Notes: generated by a model not told the origin, from the letters alone. Shown: positions 1 through 6,680, numbered from the stretch's first letter. The stretch is DNA of 9,196 nt from Gammaproteobacteria bacterium (GCA_016200445.1 JACQEQ010000290.1:1-9196); one strand, 5' to 3'. Made by a program: numbers and translations.

Positions 1-487
1 ATGTTGGTATGGCTGTCCGCATTGCTATCAATTCGAACCCTATGTGCAGAAGTGGTTGAAAACCAAACCGGCAAATGTCGAGTTCGTGCGGATGCCAGGA
101 ATTTTTCGCCCCGAGTGGGCGCTCTTTGGCCGCGCGTATTACACCGAGGAATCCTTGGGCATTTTCGACAAAACCCACGACCTGTTGTTCGCCGCAGTTC
201 ATGAATTGAAACGTAAACTTGAAACCGAAGATCAGCTAGTTGCATTCTTCACCGAGAATGGCGTAAAGGACGAAGATTTCCGCAAAGCGTTCCGTTCCTT
301 CGCCGTTGAAAGCAAAGTGCGCCGCGCGCAGGAAATGAGCCAGCGGTATGGCGCTAAAGGCGTGCCCACCGTGATTGTAAATGGCAAGTACCGCGTCGGA
401 GCCTCTATGCCGGGAGTGCAAACCCACGCTAACGTATTCAAGGTCGTGGATTACTTAATCCAAAAAGAAAGCGCCGTGAAAAAGTAA
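1..487 (+). CDS. dsbA: Thiol:disulfide interchange protein DsbA, 5'-truncated by the window edge
   Basis: This is the C-terminal 161 residues of a periplasmic thiol-disulfide oxidase that puts disulfide bonds into exported proteins and is reoxidised by DsbB. The reading frame is already open at base 2. It starts in the active-site segment with CWYGCPHCYQFEP, whose CPHC is the classic DsbA redox pair (window residues 5-8). The cis-proline loop is visible as GVPTVIVNGKY (window residues 120-130), matching the GVPxxxVNGKY pattern of DsbA. Between them lies the helical insertion domain. The signal peptide and first thioredoxin strand, about 50 residues, are missing because the window begins here, not because the gene is broken. 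A third cysteine lies four residues before the CPHC pair, where related proteins often have an aromatic residue. The stop is TAA at 485-487. The family assignment is firm; the exact paralogue (DsbA or DsbL) is less so. Confidence 0.95.
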   Translation, partial: CWYGCPHCYQFEPYVQKWLKTKPANVEFVRMPGIFRPEWALFGRAYYTEESLGIFDKTHDLLFAAVHELKRKLETEDQLVAFFTENGVKDEDFRKAFRSFAVESKVRRAQEMSQRYGAKGVPTVIVNGKYRVGASMPGVQTHANVFKVVDYLIQKESAVKK

Positions 488-497
488 TGCTGCGCGT

Positions 498-545
498 GCC
501 CACGCTGCGTTTTTAAAAACTACGACGTGGGCCTCACTCTTTTTT
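498..545 (+). terminator. Probable intrinsic terminator after dsbA
   Basis: A 7-bp GC-rich stem, GCCCACG (498-504) with CGTGGGC (526-532), encloses a loop holding the perfect palindrome GTTTTTAAAAAC (509-520). A T-rich run (CTCTTTTTT) ends at 545. It starts 11 bases past the dsbA stop, where a terminator would be expected. The outer loop is long and there are about six bases between stem and T-run, so it is not ideal. Confidence 0.55.
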
Positions 546-572
546 AATCTCCTTGCTGTAGATTTGCCTCAG

Positions 573-615
573 ACGGAACGATATTTAAACTGCACGGCTC
601 GACGACACGTTCCGT
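573..615. repeat. 8-bp perfect inverted repeat in the leader of the EEP-family gene
   Basis: ACGGAACG (573-580) is exactly inverted at CGTTCCGT (608-615) with 27 bases between. No T-run follows, so it does not look like a terminator. It could be an RNA hairpin in a leader, an operator pair, or chance. Confidence 0.4.
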
Positions 616-639
616 TAACAGTGGCAAGTACACCAGGCA

Positions 640-670
640 GTGTAGAACGAAAGAATAATGTCGTTTACAC
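640..670. repeat. 10-bp bulged hairpin in the leader of the EEP-family gene
   Basis: GTGTA (640-644) plus AACGA (646-650) pair with TCGTT plus TACAC (661-670), leaving G645 as a one-base bulge and a 10-base loop. The stem is continuous apart from the bulge and lies about 80 bases before the next start codon. No function can be read from it. Confidence 0.4.
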
Positions 671-676
671 GGGGAA

Positions 677-686
677 TGTGATCACA
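677..686. promoter_or_regulatory. Perfect 10-bp palindrome, candidate operator
   Basis: TGTGATCACA is a perfect palindrome 66 bases upstream of the ATG at 753. Its half-sites resemble those of CRP, but the six-base spacer of a CRP site is absent, so a CRP/FNR site is not claimed. A dimeric repressor with contiguous half-sites is possible. No matching -35/-10 pair is obvious nearby. Confidence 0.25.
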
Positions 687-752
687 AGTTTAAGCGTTGC
701 AGGCTTTAGGAACTGCGACGGCTAAGCGACGTAACTACAGCACGGATCCACA

Positions 753-1562
753 ATGTCGATCAGACCGCAGCTAAAATATCACGATACGGAACCTGCTCCG
801 GCGGAAAAGCAAGTCCTGCGTCTGCTGAGTTACAACATCCAAGTCGGCATTGCATCCACCAAATTCCGCGATTACTTCACCATGAGCTGGAAGCATCTCT
901 TCCCGCACGCCCAGATTTATGAAAATTTACGTCGCATCGCGCAACTCATCAGCGACTACGATGTGGTGGCTTTACAAGAAACCGACGGCGGCAGCATCCG
1001 TAGCAGCTTCATCAATCAAACTGAATATCTGGCCGAACATGCCGGTTTTCCGCATTGGCATCATCAAGTCAATCGCGACCTGGGGCGTTTTGCGCAACAT
1101 GCCAACGGTCTGCTCAGCCGTTTTCAACCAACTGAGATCATCGATTACAAACTTCCGGGGTTGATTCCTGGGCGTGGTGCGCTGATGGTGCGTTTCGGTA
1201 GCGAACGTAACCCGTTAGTGCTGGTAATTTTGCATCTGGCACTCAGCCAGCGTGCGCGCCAACGCCAACTGGCGAGCGTCGGCGAGATCGTCAAAAATTA
1301 TAAGCATGTGGTCGTGATGGGCGACATGAACTGCCAGCCTTCCAGCCCGGAAATGCGCAGCCTGCTACGCAAAACCGACTTGTGCGAGCCGACACACAGC
1401 CTGAAAACTTTTCCCAGCTGGCGCCCGGCACGCACTATTGATCATATCCTGGTGACACCCTCGCTCGAAGTTCGCGATGTGCATGTACTGGGACATCGCT
1501 TCTCCGATCATCTGCCGATTGCGATGGATATCGCCCTGCCCGCCGATATCGATTTAGGTTAA
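753..1562 (+). CDS. Endonuclease/exonuclease/phosphatase (EEP) family protein
   Basis: The 269-residue product has the EEP (DNase I-like) metal-dependent phosphoesterase fold. The motifs appear in order: LSYNIQ with metal-binding N28, LQETDGG with catalytic E76, ILHL with H161, GDMN with D191 and N193, and the terminal FSDHLPI with D252 and H253. All the usual catalytic residues are present, so the enzyme should be active on a phosphodiester or phosphomonoester. The substrate cannot be told from sequence; the superfamily covers DNA repair nucleases, sphingomyelinases and inositol phosphatases. There is no signal peptide, so it is probably cytoplasmic. A homologous gene sits next to dsbA in Pseudomonas, so the neighbourhood is conserved. 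The start is the first in-frame ATG before the domain; no good ribosome-binding site precedes it. The terminator and long leader suggest separate transcription from dsbA. Confidence 0.88.
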   Translation: MSIRPQLKYHDTEPAPAEKQVLRLLSYNIQVGIASTKFRDYFTMSWKHLFPHAQIYENLRRIAQLISDYDVVALQETDGGSIRSSFINQTEYLAEHAGFPHWHHQVNRDLGRFAQHANGLLSRFQPTEIIDYKLPGLIPGRGALMVRFGSERNPLVLVILHLALSQRARQRQLASVGEIVKNYKHVVVMGDMNCQPSSPEMRSLLRKTDLCEPTHSLKTFPSWRPARTIDHILVTPSLEVRDVHVLGHRFSDHLPIAMDIALPADIDLG

Positions 1563-1574
1563 CTCCCCCGCTGC

Positions 1575-1675
1575 TTCCATTTCCAATTCAAAGCGAGACG
1601 AGACACCCTGCCGCAGACAGTGCTGTAGCAAGGCAAGGCGGGGCAACGACGTATCGCTTTAAATTGGAAATGGAA
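1575..1675. repeat. Long imperfect inverted repeat between the EEP gene and hslR (REP/MITE-like)
   Basis: The left arm (1575-1596) and right arm (1654-1675) match as inverted copies at 21 of 22 positions; the mismatch is C1589 opposite A1661. The outer 14 bases of each arm (TTCCATTTCCAATT and its complement) are perfect. The 57-base loop can pair further: CCCTGCC (1606-1612) with GGCAAGG (1632-1638), one mismatch. It also holds a small tandem, GCAAGGCAAGGC. The whole could fold as one long hairpin in DNA or RNA. It has no T-run. It may be a dispersed repeat of the genome, a Rho-independent processing or stability element, or a short non-autonomous mobile element. Confidence 0.6.
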
Positions 1676-1737
1676 TGATATGCGCTGCACGCGTGCTACG
1701 GCATAATTATCGCTATTCAATCACCTGCGTTTGTCCC

Positions 1738-2142
1738 ATGTCAGAACCCGACTCCGATCTACGCCTCGACAAATGGCTGTGGGCCGCACGCTTCTATAAA
1801 TCGCGCGCCTTAGCCACTGCCGCGATCAACTGCGGCAAAGTTGAAGTCAATAACGAGCGTTCCAAACCCAGCCGCAGCATGCGCGTCGGCATGCAGTTGC
1901 GCATCCGCACGGGTGAAATAATGTTTGAAGTCGAGGTGCTGGAATTACGCAGCCAACGCGGACCCGCCAGCCGCGCGCAGCAGATGTATCAAGAAACAGC
2001 GGCAAGTACCTTGGCGCGCGCGCAACACGCCGAACTGCATCGTCAACAAGCTATACTGCATCAAGATCATCATGGCCGGCCCAGCAAAAAAGACCGCCGT
2101 GCCATCATTCGATTTACGCGCCATCGCCACGACGACACCTGA
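1738..2142 (+). CDS. hslR: Heat shock protein 15 homologue, S4-domain ribosome rescue factor
   Basis: Hsp15 binds free 50S subunits that carry a stranded peptidyl-tRNA and helps recycle them after stress. The product is 134 residues, close to the 133 of E. coli Hsp15. The S4 RNA-binding domain covers about residues 8-68 and opens with the very conserved RLDKWLWAARFYKSRALA. GKVEVNN and RSKPS follow, as in Hsp15. The basic tail contains the family-typical RPSKKDRRAIIRF segment. The ATG at 1738 places the S4 domain at residue 8. An upstream in-frame ATG at 1675 would add 21 unconserved residues and lies on the edge of the inverted repeat, so it was not chosen. The stop is eight bases before ubiA, so the two are probably co-transcribed. 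Confidence 0.93.
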   Translation: MSEPDSDLRLDKWLWAARFYKSRALATAAINCGKVEVNNERSKPSRSMRVGMQLRIRTGEIMFEVEVLELRSQRGPASRAQQMYQETAASTLARAQHAELHRQQAILHQDHHGRPSKKDRRAIIRFTRHRHDDT

Positions 2143-2150
2143 ATATAAAC

Positions 2151-3008
2151 ATGTTTGCACGCTTGAAAAATTACGCCGTACTCATGCGGCTCAACAAACC
2201 CATCGGGATTTTTCTCCTGCTGTGGCCGACACTCTGGGCATTGTGGATCGCAAGCAATGGCAATCCCGATCCATTGGTGCTGGCGGTTTTTATCAGCGGC
2301 GTGGTACTGATGCGCTCTGCCGGTTGCGTGATCAACGATTATGCAGACCGCAATATCGATCCCGAAGTGGAGCGCACCGCCTTGCGCCCGATTCCTGCTG
2401 GCCTGGTCCGCCCGGGTGAAGCACTCGGGTTATTTGTTCTGCTGAGCCTGGTAGCGTTTGGCCTGGTGTGTCTCACCAACACCTTAACAATTATTCTGTC
2501 GGTGGCCGGTGCCGTACTCGCCGCCGTATACCCGTTCATGAAGCGCCATACTTATCTGCCGCAAGCATTTCTTGGTTTGGCGTTTGGCTGGGCTATCCCG
2601 ATGGCATTTGCCGCGCAAACCGATACGTTACCGAAAATTGCTTGGTTGTTATTAATAGCAAACGTTCTGTGGACCACCGCATATGACACCATGTACGCGA
2701 TGGTGGACCGCCCGGATGACTTACGCATCGGCGTTAAATCGACCGCAATTTTATTTGGCCCGTTCGACACCTTGATCATCGCTGTGTTGCAAGCAACCTT
2801 CATCGTGGTGATGCTCTTAATCGGGCATCAATTAAAACTCGGACTGTATTACGACCTCGGACTGGGCGCCGCCGCTGTTTTTGCCCTATATCAGCAATTC
2901 CTGCTCTACCGGCGCAGCGAAACACAGTATTTCAAGGCATTTTTGAACAACAACTGGCTGGGCGCCGCCGTGTTTGCCGGTATCGCGGCGGAATATTATT
3001 TCAAATAA
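2151..3008 (+). CDS. ubiA: 4-hydroxybenzoate octaprenyltransferase
   Basis: UbiA attaches the polyprenyl tail to 4-hydroxybenzoate, the first membrane step of ubiquinone synthesis. The 285-residue product is close to the usual 290. Both aspartate-rich magnesium/diphosphate motifs are present: NDYADRNID (residues 62-70, followed by the RTxxRPIPAG loop) and the second around YDTMYAMVDRPDD (178-190), followed by GVKSTAILFG. Eight or nine hydrophobic segments fill the remainder, as expected of an inner-membrane UbiA-superfamily enzyme. The first motif and the DxxYAxxDxxDD pattern are those of UbiA itself rather than heme O synthase or menaquinone MenA. No chorismate lyase (ubiC) gene adjoins it here. 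The start has a weak Shine-Dalgarno sequence and follows hslR by eight bases, which suggests translation from a shared message. Confidence 0.95.
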   Translation: MFARLKNYAVLMRLNKPIGIFLLLWPTLWALWIASNGNPDPLVLAVFISGVVLMRSAGCVINDYADRNIDPEVERTALRPIPAGLVRPGEALGLFVLLSLVAFGLVCLTNTLTIILSVAGAVLAAVYPFMKRHTYLPQAFLGLAFGWAIPMAFAAQTDTLPKIAWLLLIANVLWTTAYDTMYAMVDRPDDLRIGVKSTAILFGPFDTLIIAVLQATFIVVMLLIGHQLKLGLYYDLGLGAAAVFALYQQFLLYRRSETQYFKAFLNNNWLGAAVFAGIAAEYYFK

Positions 3009-3060
3009 TGCACACACGAGCTTATCCTTGAGCACCTCTAAAAAACTTACTGCTCCCGCA

Positions 3061-4080
3061 ATGCCCGCAGAGAAATTTGAAAAAATAGCAACCCTCGACC
3101 CCGCGCAGCATCGCGCCCGGATGTGCGAACTGGGTAAGGCCGTACTCGACATCGAAGCACGCGCCGTCGCGGCGCTGGTTGCAGGTGTTGACGGCAATTT
3201 TGCTCAGGCGTGCGAGCTCATGCTGCACTGCAGCGGACGCATCGTGGTATTGGGCATGGGCAAGTCCGGTCACATCGGCGGCAAAATCGCCGCGACGCTG
3301 GCCAGCACCGGCAGTCCGGCTTTTTTTGTCCATCCGGGCGAAGCCAGTCACGGCGATTTAGGCATGATCACAGTGCAGGATGTCGTACTCGCGTTATCCA
3401 ACTCGGGCGAGACCGAAGAAATCCTAACTCTGTTGCCGATGCTCAAACGCTTGAACGTGCCGATGATCGCCCTCACTGGCAATCCAAAATCGAGCGTTGC
3501 CAAACATGCCAGCGTGCACATCAACGTCGCCGTCGCACAGGAAGCCTGTCCGCTAGGGCTCGCCCCGACCTCCAGCACCACCGCCACCTTGGCGATGGGC
3601 GATGCGCTCGCAGTCGCGCTGCTCGAAGCGCGCGGCTTCACACCGGAAGACTTTGCACGCTCTCATCCAGGCGGCCGCCTGGGTCGTCGGCTGCTGCTAC
3701 ATGTTAGCGATTTGATGCATACCGGCGCGGAAATTCCGCAAGTTAATGCTGATGCCACGTTGAGCGCCGCGCTGGTGGAGATGACCAACAAAGGCATGGG
3801 CATGACGGCCATTGTCGACGCGCGCAACCAGCTGCTGGGAATTTTCACCGACGGCGATTTACGCCGCGTGTTCGAAAGTAAAGATTTGGACGTACATAGC
3901 ACGCCTATCAGCACGTTGATGTCGCGCAAACCGAAAACCACACAGGCGCATCTGCTCGCTGCCGAAGCCTTACAACAGATGCAAGCGAAACGCATCAATC
4001 AGATTCTCGTCACCGACGCGCACAATAATTTGGTCTGCGCACTCAACATGCACGATCTGTTACGCGCTGGGGTGGTTTGA
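3061..4080 (+). CDS. kdsD: Arabinose-5-phosphate isomerase
   Basis: KdsD converts ribulose 5-phosphate to arabinose 5-phosphate, the first committed step towards Kdo of the LPS inner core. From the chosen ATG the product is 339 residues (E. coli 328). The SIS domain (about 45-200) has GMGKSGHIGGK with K68, and SNSGETEE. By a constant offset of nine from E. coli KdsD, K68, E120, E161 and H202 match the catalytic set K59, E111, E152 and H193. A CBS pair follows (about 215-339) with the signatures FTDGDLRRVF and the terminal DLLRAGVV. The start is uncertain: ATG 3061 gives family-like length, but has no clear Shine-Dalgarno sequence. An in-frame TTG at 3028, with GAG upstream, would add 11 residues. 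The 52-base gap after ubiA contains a sequence like the ends of the element at 6421. Confidence 0.95.
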   Translation: MPAEKFEKIATLDPAQHRARMCELGKAVLDIEARAVAALVAGVDGNFAQACELMLHCSGRIVVLGMGKSGHIGGKIAATLASTGSPAFFVHPGEASHGDLGMITVQDVVLALSNSGETEEILTLLPMLKRLNVPMIALTGNPKSSVAKHASVHINVAVAQEACPLGLAPTSSTTATLAMGDALAVALLEARGFTPEDFARSHPGGRLGRRLLLHVSDLMHTGAEIPQVNADATLSAALVEMTNKGMGMTAIVDARNQLLGIFTDGDLRRVFESKDLDVHSTPISTLMSRKPKTTQAHLLAAEALQQMQAKRINQILVTDAHNNLVCALNMHDLLRAGVV

Positions 4081-4084
4081 TCGC

Positions 4085-4612
4085 ATGCAAGCTATCCTCG
4101 AACGCGCGCAACCAATCCGGTTGGTTATTTTCGACGTCGACGGCGTGCTCACCGACGGCCGCCTGATTCTCGACGACCGTGGCACAGAATATAAAGCGTT
4201 TCATTCGCGTGACGGTCACGGCATGAAAATGCTGCAAGAAACCGGTGTGCGCATCGCCATTATTACCGGCCGCAGTTCCGAAGTCGTTCGGCATCGCATG
4301 GCGAGCTTAGGTATCGAACATGTATACCAAGGGCAAAAAGATAAACTGGTCGCCTACCAAGACCTGAAAACCAAACTCGCATTGCAATCCGAACAAATCG
4401 CCTACGTCGGCGACGATGTTGTGGATCTGCCGGTGATGCGGCAAGTGGGCTTGGCGATCGCAGTCGCCGATGCCCACGATTGGGTGAAGCAGCACGCGCA
4501 CTGGCACACTTCCCAGCCGGGCGGTCACGGTGCAGCACGCGCGGTCTGCGAGTTGATCATGGAGGCGCAACAACAACTGACCGCCAAACTCAGCGAATAT
4601 TTAGGCAAATGA
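4085..4612 (+). CDS. kdsC: 3-deoxy-D-manno-octulosonate 8-phosphate phosphatase
   Basis: KdsC removes phosphate from Kdo-8-phosphate to give free Kdo in the cytoplasm. The 175-residue product is a compact HAD-superfamily phosphatase of the KdsC type without a cap domain. Motif I is FDVDGVLTDG with nucleophile D17 and acid D19. Motif II is the threonine of ITGRSS (T61). Motif III is in the GQKDK segment (K85 or K87). Motif IV is GDDVVDLP with D110, D111 and D114. It is a little shorter than E. coli KdsC (188) at the N-terminus. ATG 4085 lies four bases after the kdsD stop with GGGGTGG just upstream, and its end overlaps lptC in ATGA. Co-expression with kdsD is therefore likely. Confidence 0.96.
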   Translation: MQAILERAQPIRLVIFDVDGVLTDGRLILDDRGTEYKAFHSRDGHGMKMLQETGVRIAIITGRSSEVVRHRMASLGIEHVYQGQKDKLVAYQDLKTKLALQSEQIAYVGDDVVDLPVMRQVGLAIAVADAHDWVKQHAHWHTSQPGGHGAARAVCELIMEAQQQLTAKLSEYLGK

Positions 4613-5187
4613 ACCGGTTCGCGCATTTGCTCAAGCCGTTCTTGTGGCTCGCCGTGCTTGCGTCGATTGCAACGTTCACTTGGTGGTTGCAGCATTTAGT
4701 CAAGCCCGTGACTGCGACAGCAGAACGCGTCATCCGGCACGACGCCGATTACACCATGGAAACTTTTACTGTGACTGAAATGGACGCCACAGGCGCCACT
4801 CATTACCGGCTGCAAGCTGAACTCATGGAACACTACTCCGACGACGGCAGCGCCCGTTTGGTGAAACCGCAGGTGCGTTTTTTCAGTCGTGAGCGCGTAC
4901 CCTGGACCTTGATCGCCGAAGAAGGCACCGTATCGGCGGACAGTAGCGAAATCCATTTGAATGGCGCGGTAGTGATCGAGCGCCCGGCTTCAGCAACGCA
5001 AGCGCCGCTGCGCCTGACAACCAGCAATGTGCTAATCCATCCGCACGATGAAGTTGCCGAAACCCGTGAGCACGTTATGCTGCAAGACCCGTTAAATACC
5101 ACGCGCGCGATCGGGATGCGCGTGCAGATGAAAGACGCGCAACTGCAATTACTTTCTCAGGTTCAAGGCCACTATGCTCCGCGCTAA
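4609..5187 (+). CDS. lptC: LPS export system protein LptC
   Basis: LptC is a bitopic inner-membrane protein that receives LPS from the LptB2FG transporter and hands it to LptA. From the ATG that overlaps the kdsC stop (ATGA, 4609-4612) the product is 192 residues, matching the usual 191. A single N-terminal membrane segment spans about residues 9-29 (LKPFLWLAVLASIATFTWWL), with the rest a periplasmic beta-jellyroll of the LptC/DUF1239 family. Sequence identity is low as is normal for LptC; the position between kdsC and lptA, the length and topology carry the assignment. The frame is open further upstream to 4480, but that stretch lies within kdsC and is out of family length. The 3' end overlaps lptA by 14 bases, implying translational coupling. 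Confidence 0.92.
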   Translation: MNRFAHLLKPFLWLAVLASIATFTWWLQHLVKPVTATAERVIRHDADYTMETFTVTEMDATGATHYRLQAELMEHYSDDGSARLVKPQVRFFSRERVPWTLIAEEGTVSADSSEIHLNGAVVIERPASATQAPLRLTTSNVLIHPHDEVAETREHVMLQDPLNTTRAIGMRVQMKDAQLQLLSQVQGHYAPR

Positions 5188-5692
5188 GCTTTTATTTCCC
5201 TTTATTTTACTATTAGTCACTACCCGCGCCTTTTCGGCCTCGCCGCCTGCGCCCGCCGATGCCACAATTTATCTGGAGGCAGACCAGGTCGACATCGACG
5301 ACAAGCAAGGCATCAGCATCTACCTGGGCAACGTGAAACTCACGCGCGACGTGATGACCATCACCGCCGACAAAATGACCGTCTACCGCGACAAGCAAGA
5401 TCTGAAAAAAGTAATCGCCGTCGGCGCGCCAGTACGCCTGCACCAAGCGGCGAGCGCCACCAGCAAAGAAACAACAGGAGAAGGTTTACGCATGGAGTAC
5501 GACGCGCAAAGCGGCGAAGTGCTACTCAACGACAACGCCAAACTGCGTCAGGAAAACAACGAATTCAGCGGCAATTTTGTACGTTACAACGTCAATAACG
5601 AAACCGTGAAGGCGGGCAAGGGCGCCACTGCCGGTGAACGCGTGCACGTCGTCATACACCCCAAAGAAATACCGAAAACTCCTGTACCGTGA
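5174..5692 (+). CDS. lptA: LPS transport periplasmic protein LptA
   Basis: LptA polymerises into the periplasmic bridge that carries LPS from LptC to LptD at the outer membrane. The 172-residue product begins with a clear signal peptide (hydrophobic core LLFPFILLLV, likely cleavage after A22 in AFSA). The mature part is an OstA/LptA-type beta-jellyroll, with the family's repeating strand pattern: YLEADQVDID, GNVKLTRDVMTITADKMTVY, and later strands to about residue 150. It starts inside the end of lptC; AAGG five bases before the ATG gives a reasonable ribosome-binding site. It ends in a GTGA overlap with lptB. The C-terminal tail after about 160 is short and proline-rich, with no sign of truncation. 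Confidence 0.95.
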   Translation: MLRAKLLFPFILLLVTTRAFSASPPAPADATIYLEADQVDIDDKQGISIYLGNVKLTRDVMTITADKMTVYRDKQDLKKVIAVGAPVRLHQAASATSKETTGEGLRMEYDAQSGEVLLNDNAKLRQENNEFSGNFVRYNVNNETVKAGKGATAGERVHVVIHPKEIPKTPVP

Positions 5693-6414
5693 GCACACTA
5701 TCAGTTCAAGACATTGCCAAACGCTATCATGGCCGCGACGTGGTCAAGCGCATGTCGCTGGAAGTGCGGCCGGGTGAAGTCGTCGGACTGCTAGGCCCCA
5801 ACGGTGCCGGTAAAACCACGTCGTTTTATATGATCGTTGGTTTGATCCCATGCGATCACGGCAAGATTCTGCTCGACGCTAACGACATTACCCGCTTTCC
5901 GATCCATGCACGCGCGCAGCTCGGCATTGGCTATCTGCCACAAGAAGCTTCGGTGTTTCGCAAACTGTCGGTGGCGGACAACATTCTGGCCATCCTGCAA
6001 ACCCGCAGCGGCCTGAGCAAGAACCGGCGGCTTGCGATGCTGGAAGAGTTGCTTGAAGAGCTACATATCTCCCATGTGCGTAATACCCTGGGCGTAAGCT
6101 TGTCGGGCGGCGAACGGCGGCGTACGGAAATTGCGCGCGCCTTGGCGACCGAACCCAAATTCATGCTGCTCGACGAACCGTTCGCGGGAGTTGACCCGTT
6201 GTCCGTGATCGACATTCAGAAAATCATCTCCCACCTGAGCGAACGCGGCATCGGCATTTTAATTACCGATCACAACGTGCGCGAAACGCTGGGTATCTGC
6301 AAGCGCGCTTACATCATGAATGCCGGCGAGCTAATGAGCGCCGGAAGCCCTGAAGAGATCTTGCAAAATGAAAAAGTTAAGGAAGTTTATCTAGGCCATG
6401 ACTTTCGCATGTAA
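5689..6414 (+). CDS. lptB: LPS export ABC transporter ATP-binding protein LptB
   Basis: LptB is the cytoplasmic ATPase dimer that drives LPS extraction by LptF and LptG. At 241 residues it equals E. coli LptB in length and in the position of key residues. Walker A is GPNGAGKTT (36-44, K42). The Q-loop is YLPQEAS with Q85, and F90 is in the groove contacting LptF/G. The signature is LSGGERRR (138-145). Walker B is FMLLDEP with catalytic E163, and the switch histidine is H195. The C-terminal YLGHDFRM tail is typical of LptB. The start is GTG at 5689, overlapping the lptA stop as GTGA; no separate Shine-Dalgarno sequence is visible, so translation probably depends on lptA. lptF and lptG are not in the window, as is usual. 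Confidence 0.97.
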   Translation: MSTLSVQDIAKRYHGRDVVKRMSLEVRPGEVVGLLGPNGAGKTTSFYMIVGLIPCDHGKILLDANDITRFPIHARAQLGIGYLPQEASVFRKLSVADNILAILQTRSGLSKNRRLAMLEELLEELHISHVRNTLGVSLSGGERRRTEIARALATEPKFMLLDEPFAGVDPLSVIDIQKIISHLSERGIGILITDHNVRETLGICKRAYIMNAGELMSAGSPEEILQNEKVKEVYLGHDFRM

Positions 6415-6420
6415 ATATTT

Positions 6421-6539
6421 GGGCACTTCTAAAAATCAGAGTTCATCCAAATGCAAGGTGCGGATGTAGGTAATCAGTAAACGAGATATTTTTTCGTAAC
6501 GCCGCAGTTGGGATTAAATATGGATTTTTAGGGGTTCTC
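6421..6539. mobile_element. MITE-like non-coding element between lptB and rpoN
   Basis: The left end GGGCACTTCTAAAAATC (6421-6437) and the complement of the right end, GAGAACCCCTAAAAATCC (6539 back to 6522), share a nine-base core CTAAAAATC plus scattered outer matches. Further in, ATCCAAATGCAAGGTG and the complement ATCCCAACTGCGGCG are also alike, so the partial symmetry reaches about 45 bases from each end. Nothing in it can code for a transposase. Flanks ATTT and ATCT agree at three of four bases, so a target duplication is not established. The form and size suggest a decayed miniature inverted-repeat element or an IS remnant; no IS family is claimed. Confidence 0.5.
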
Positions 6540-6680
6540 ATCTTTCTTTTCGGAACAAATTGGCTGATTGTATTGGCCGTGACGTCATCACCGCCCTTGG
6601 GTTTCGCACGGCGGGGACGAAATAATTGTGAGATACAATGAAGCTGTGATTTTTACAAGACAAACTAACCACTGGGCTCC
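6540..6680 (+). other. Presumed 5' regulatory region of rpoN
   Basis: The 141 bases between the MITE-like element and rpoN contain no gene. A -10-like TACAAT (6634-6639) has no good -35 partner at the right distance. A small GC hairpin, CCGCC (6591-6595) with GGCGG (6610-6614), lies upstream. Since lptB and rpoN are not overlapping here, an rpoN promoter is expected in or near this stretch, but I cannot assign one. Confidence 0.3.

Noticed and set aside
1..204. Open frame starting ATG at base 1
   Set aside because: It is a shadow of dsbA; the frame beginning at base 2 carries the CPHC motif and the rest of the protein.
677..686. CRP-binding site
   Set aside because: The half-sites look right, but the six-base spacer of a CRP site is missing.
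1675..1737. Upstream ATG extending hslR by 21 residues
   Set aside because: The extension is not like Hsp15, exceeds the family length and begins inside the inverted repeat.
2974..3060. TTG at 2974 as the kdsD start
   Set aside because: It overlaps the end of ubiA and would add 29 residues absent from E. coli KdsD.
3022..3641. Long minus-strand frames opposite kdsD
   Set aside because: They follow from codon bias of kdsD and show no family features.
4480..4608. N-terminal extension of lptC
   Set aside because: It lies wholly within kdsC in another frame; ATG 4609 gives the normal LptC length and membrane segment.
6421..6539. Intrinsic terminator for lptB
   Set aside because: The inverted ends are over 80 bases apart and the pattern fits a mobile repeat better than a terminator.
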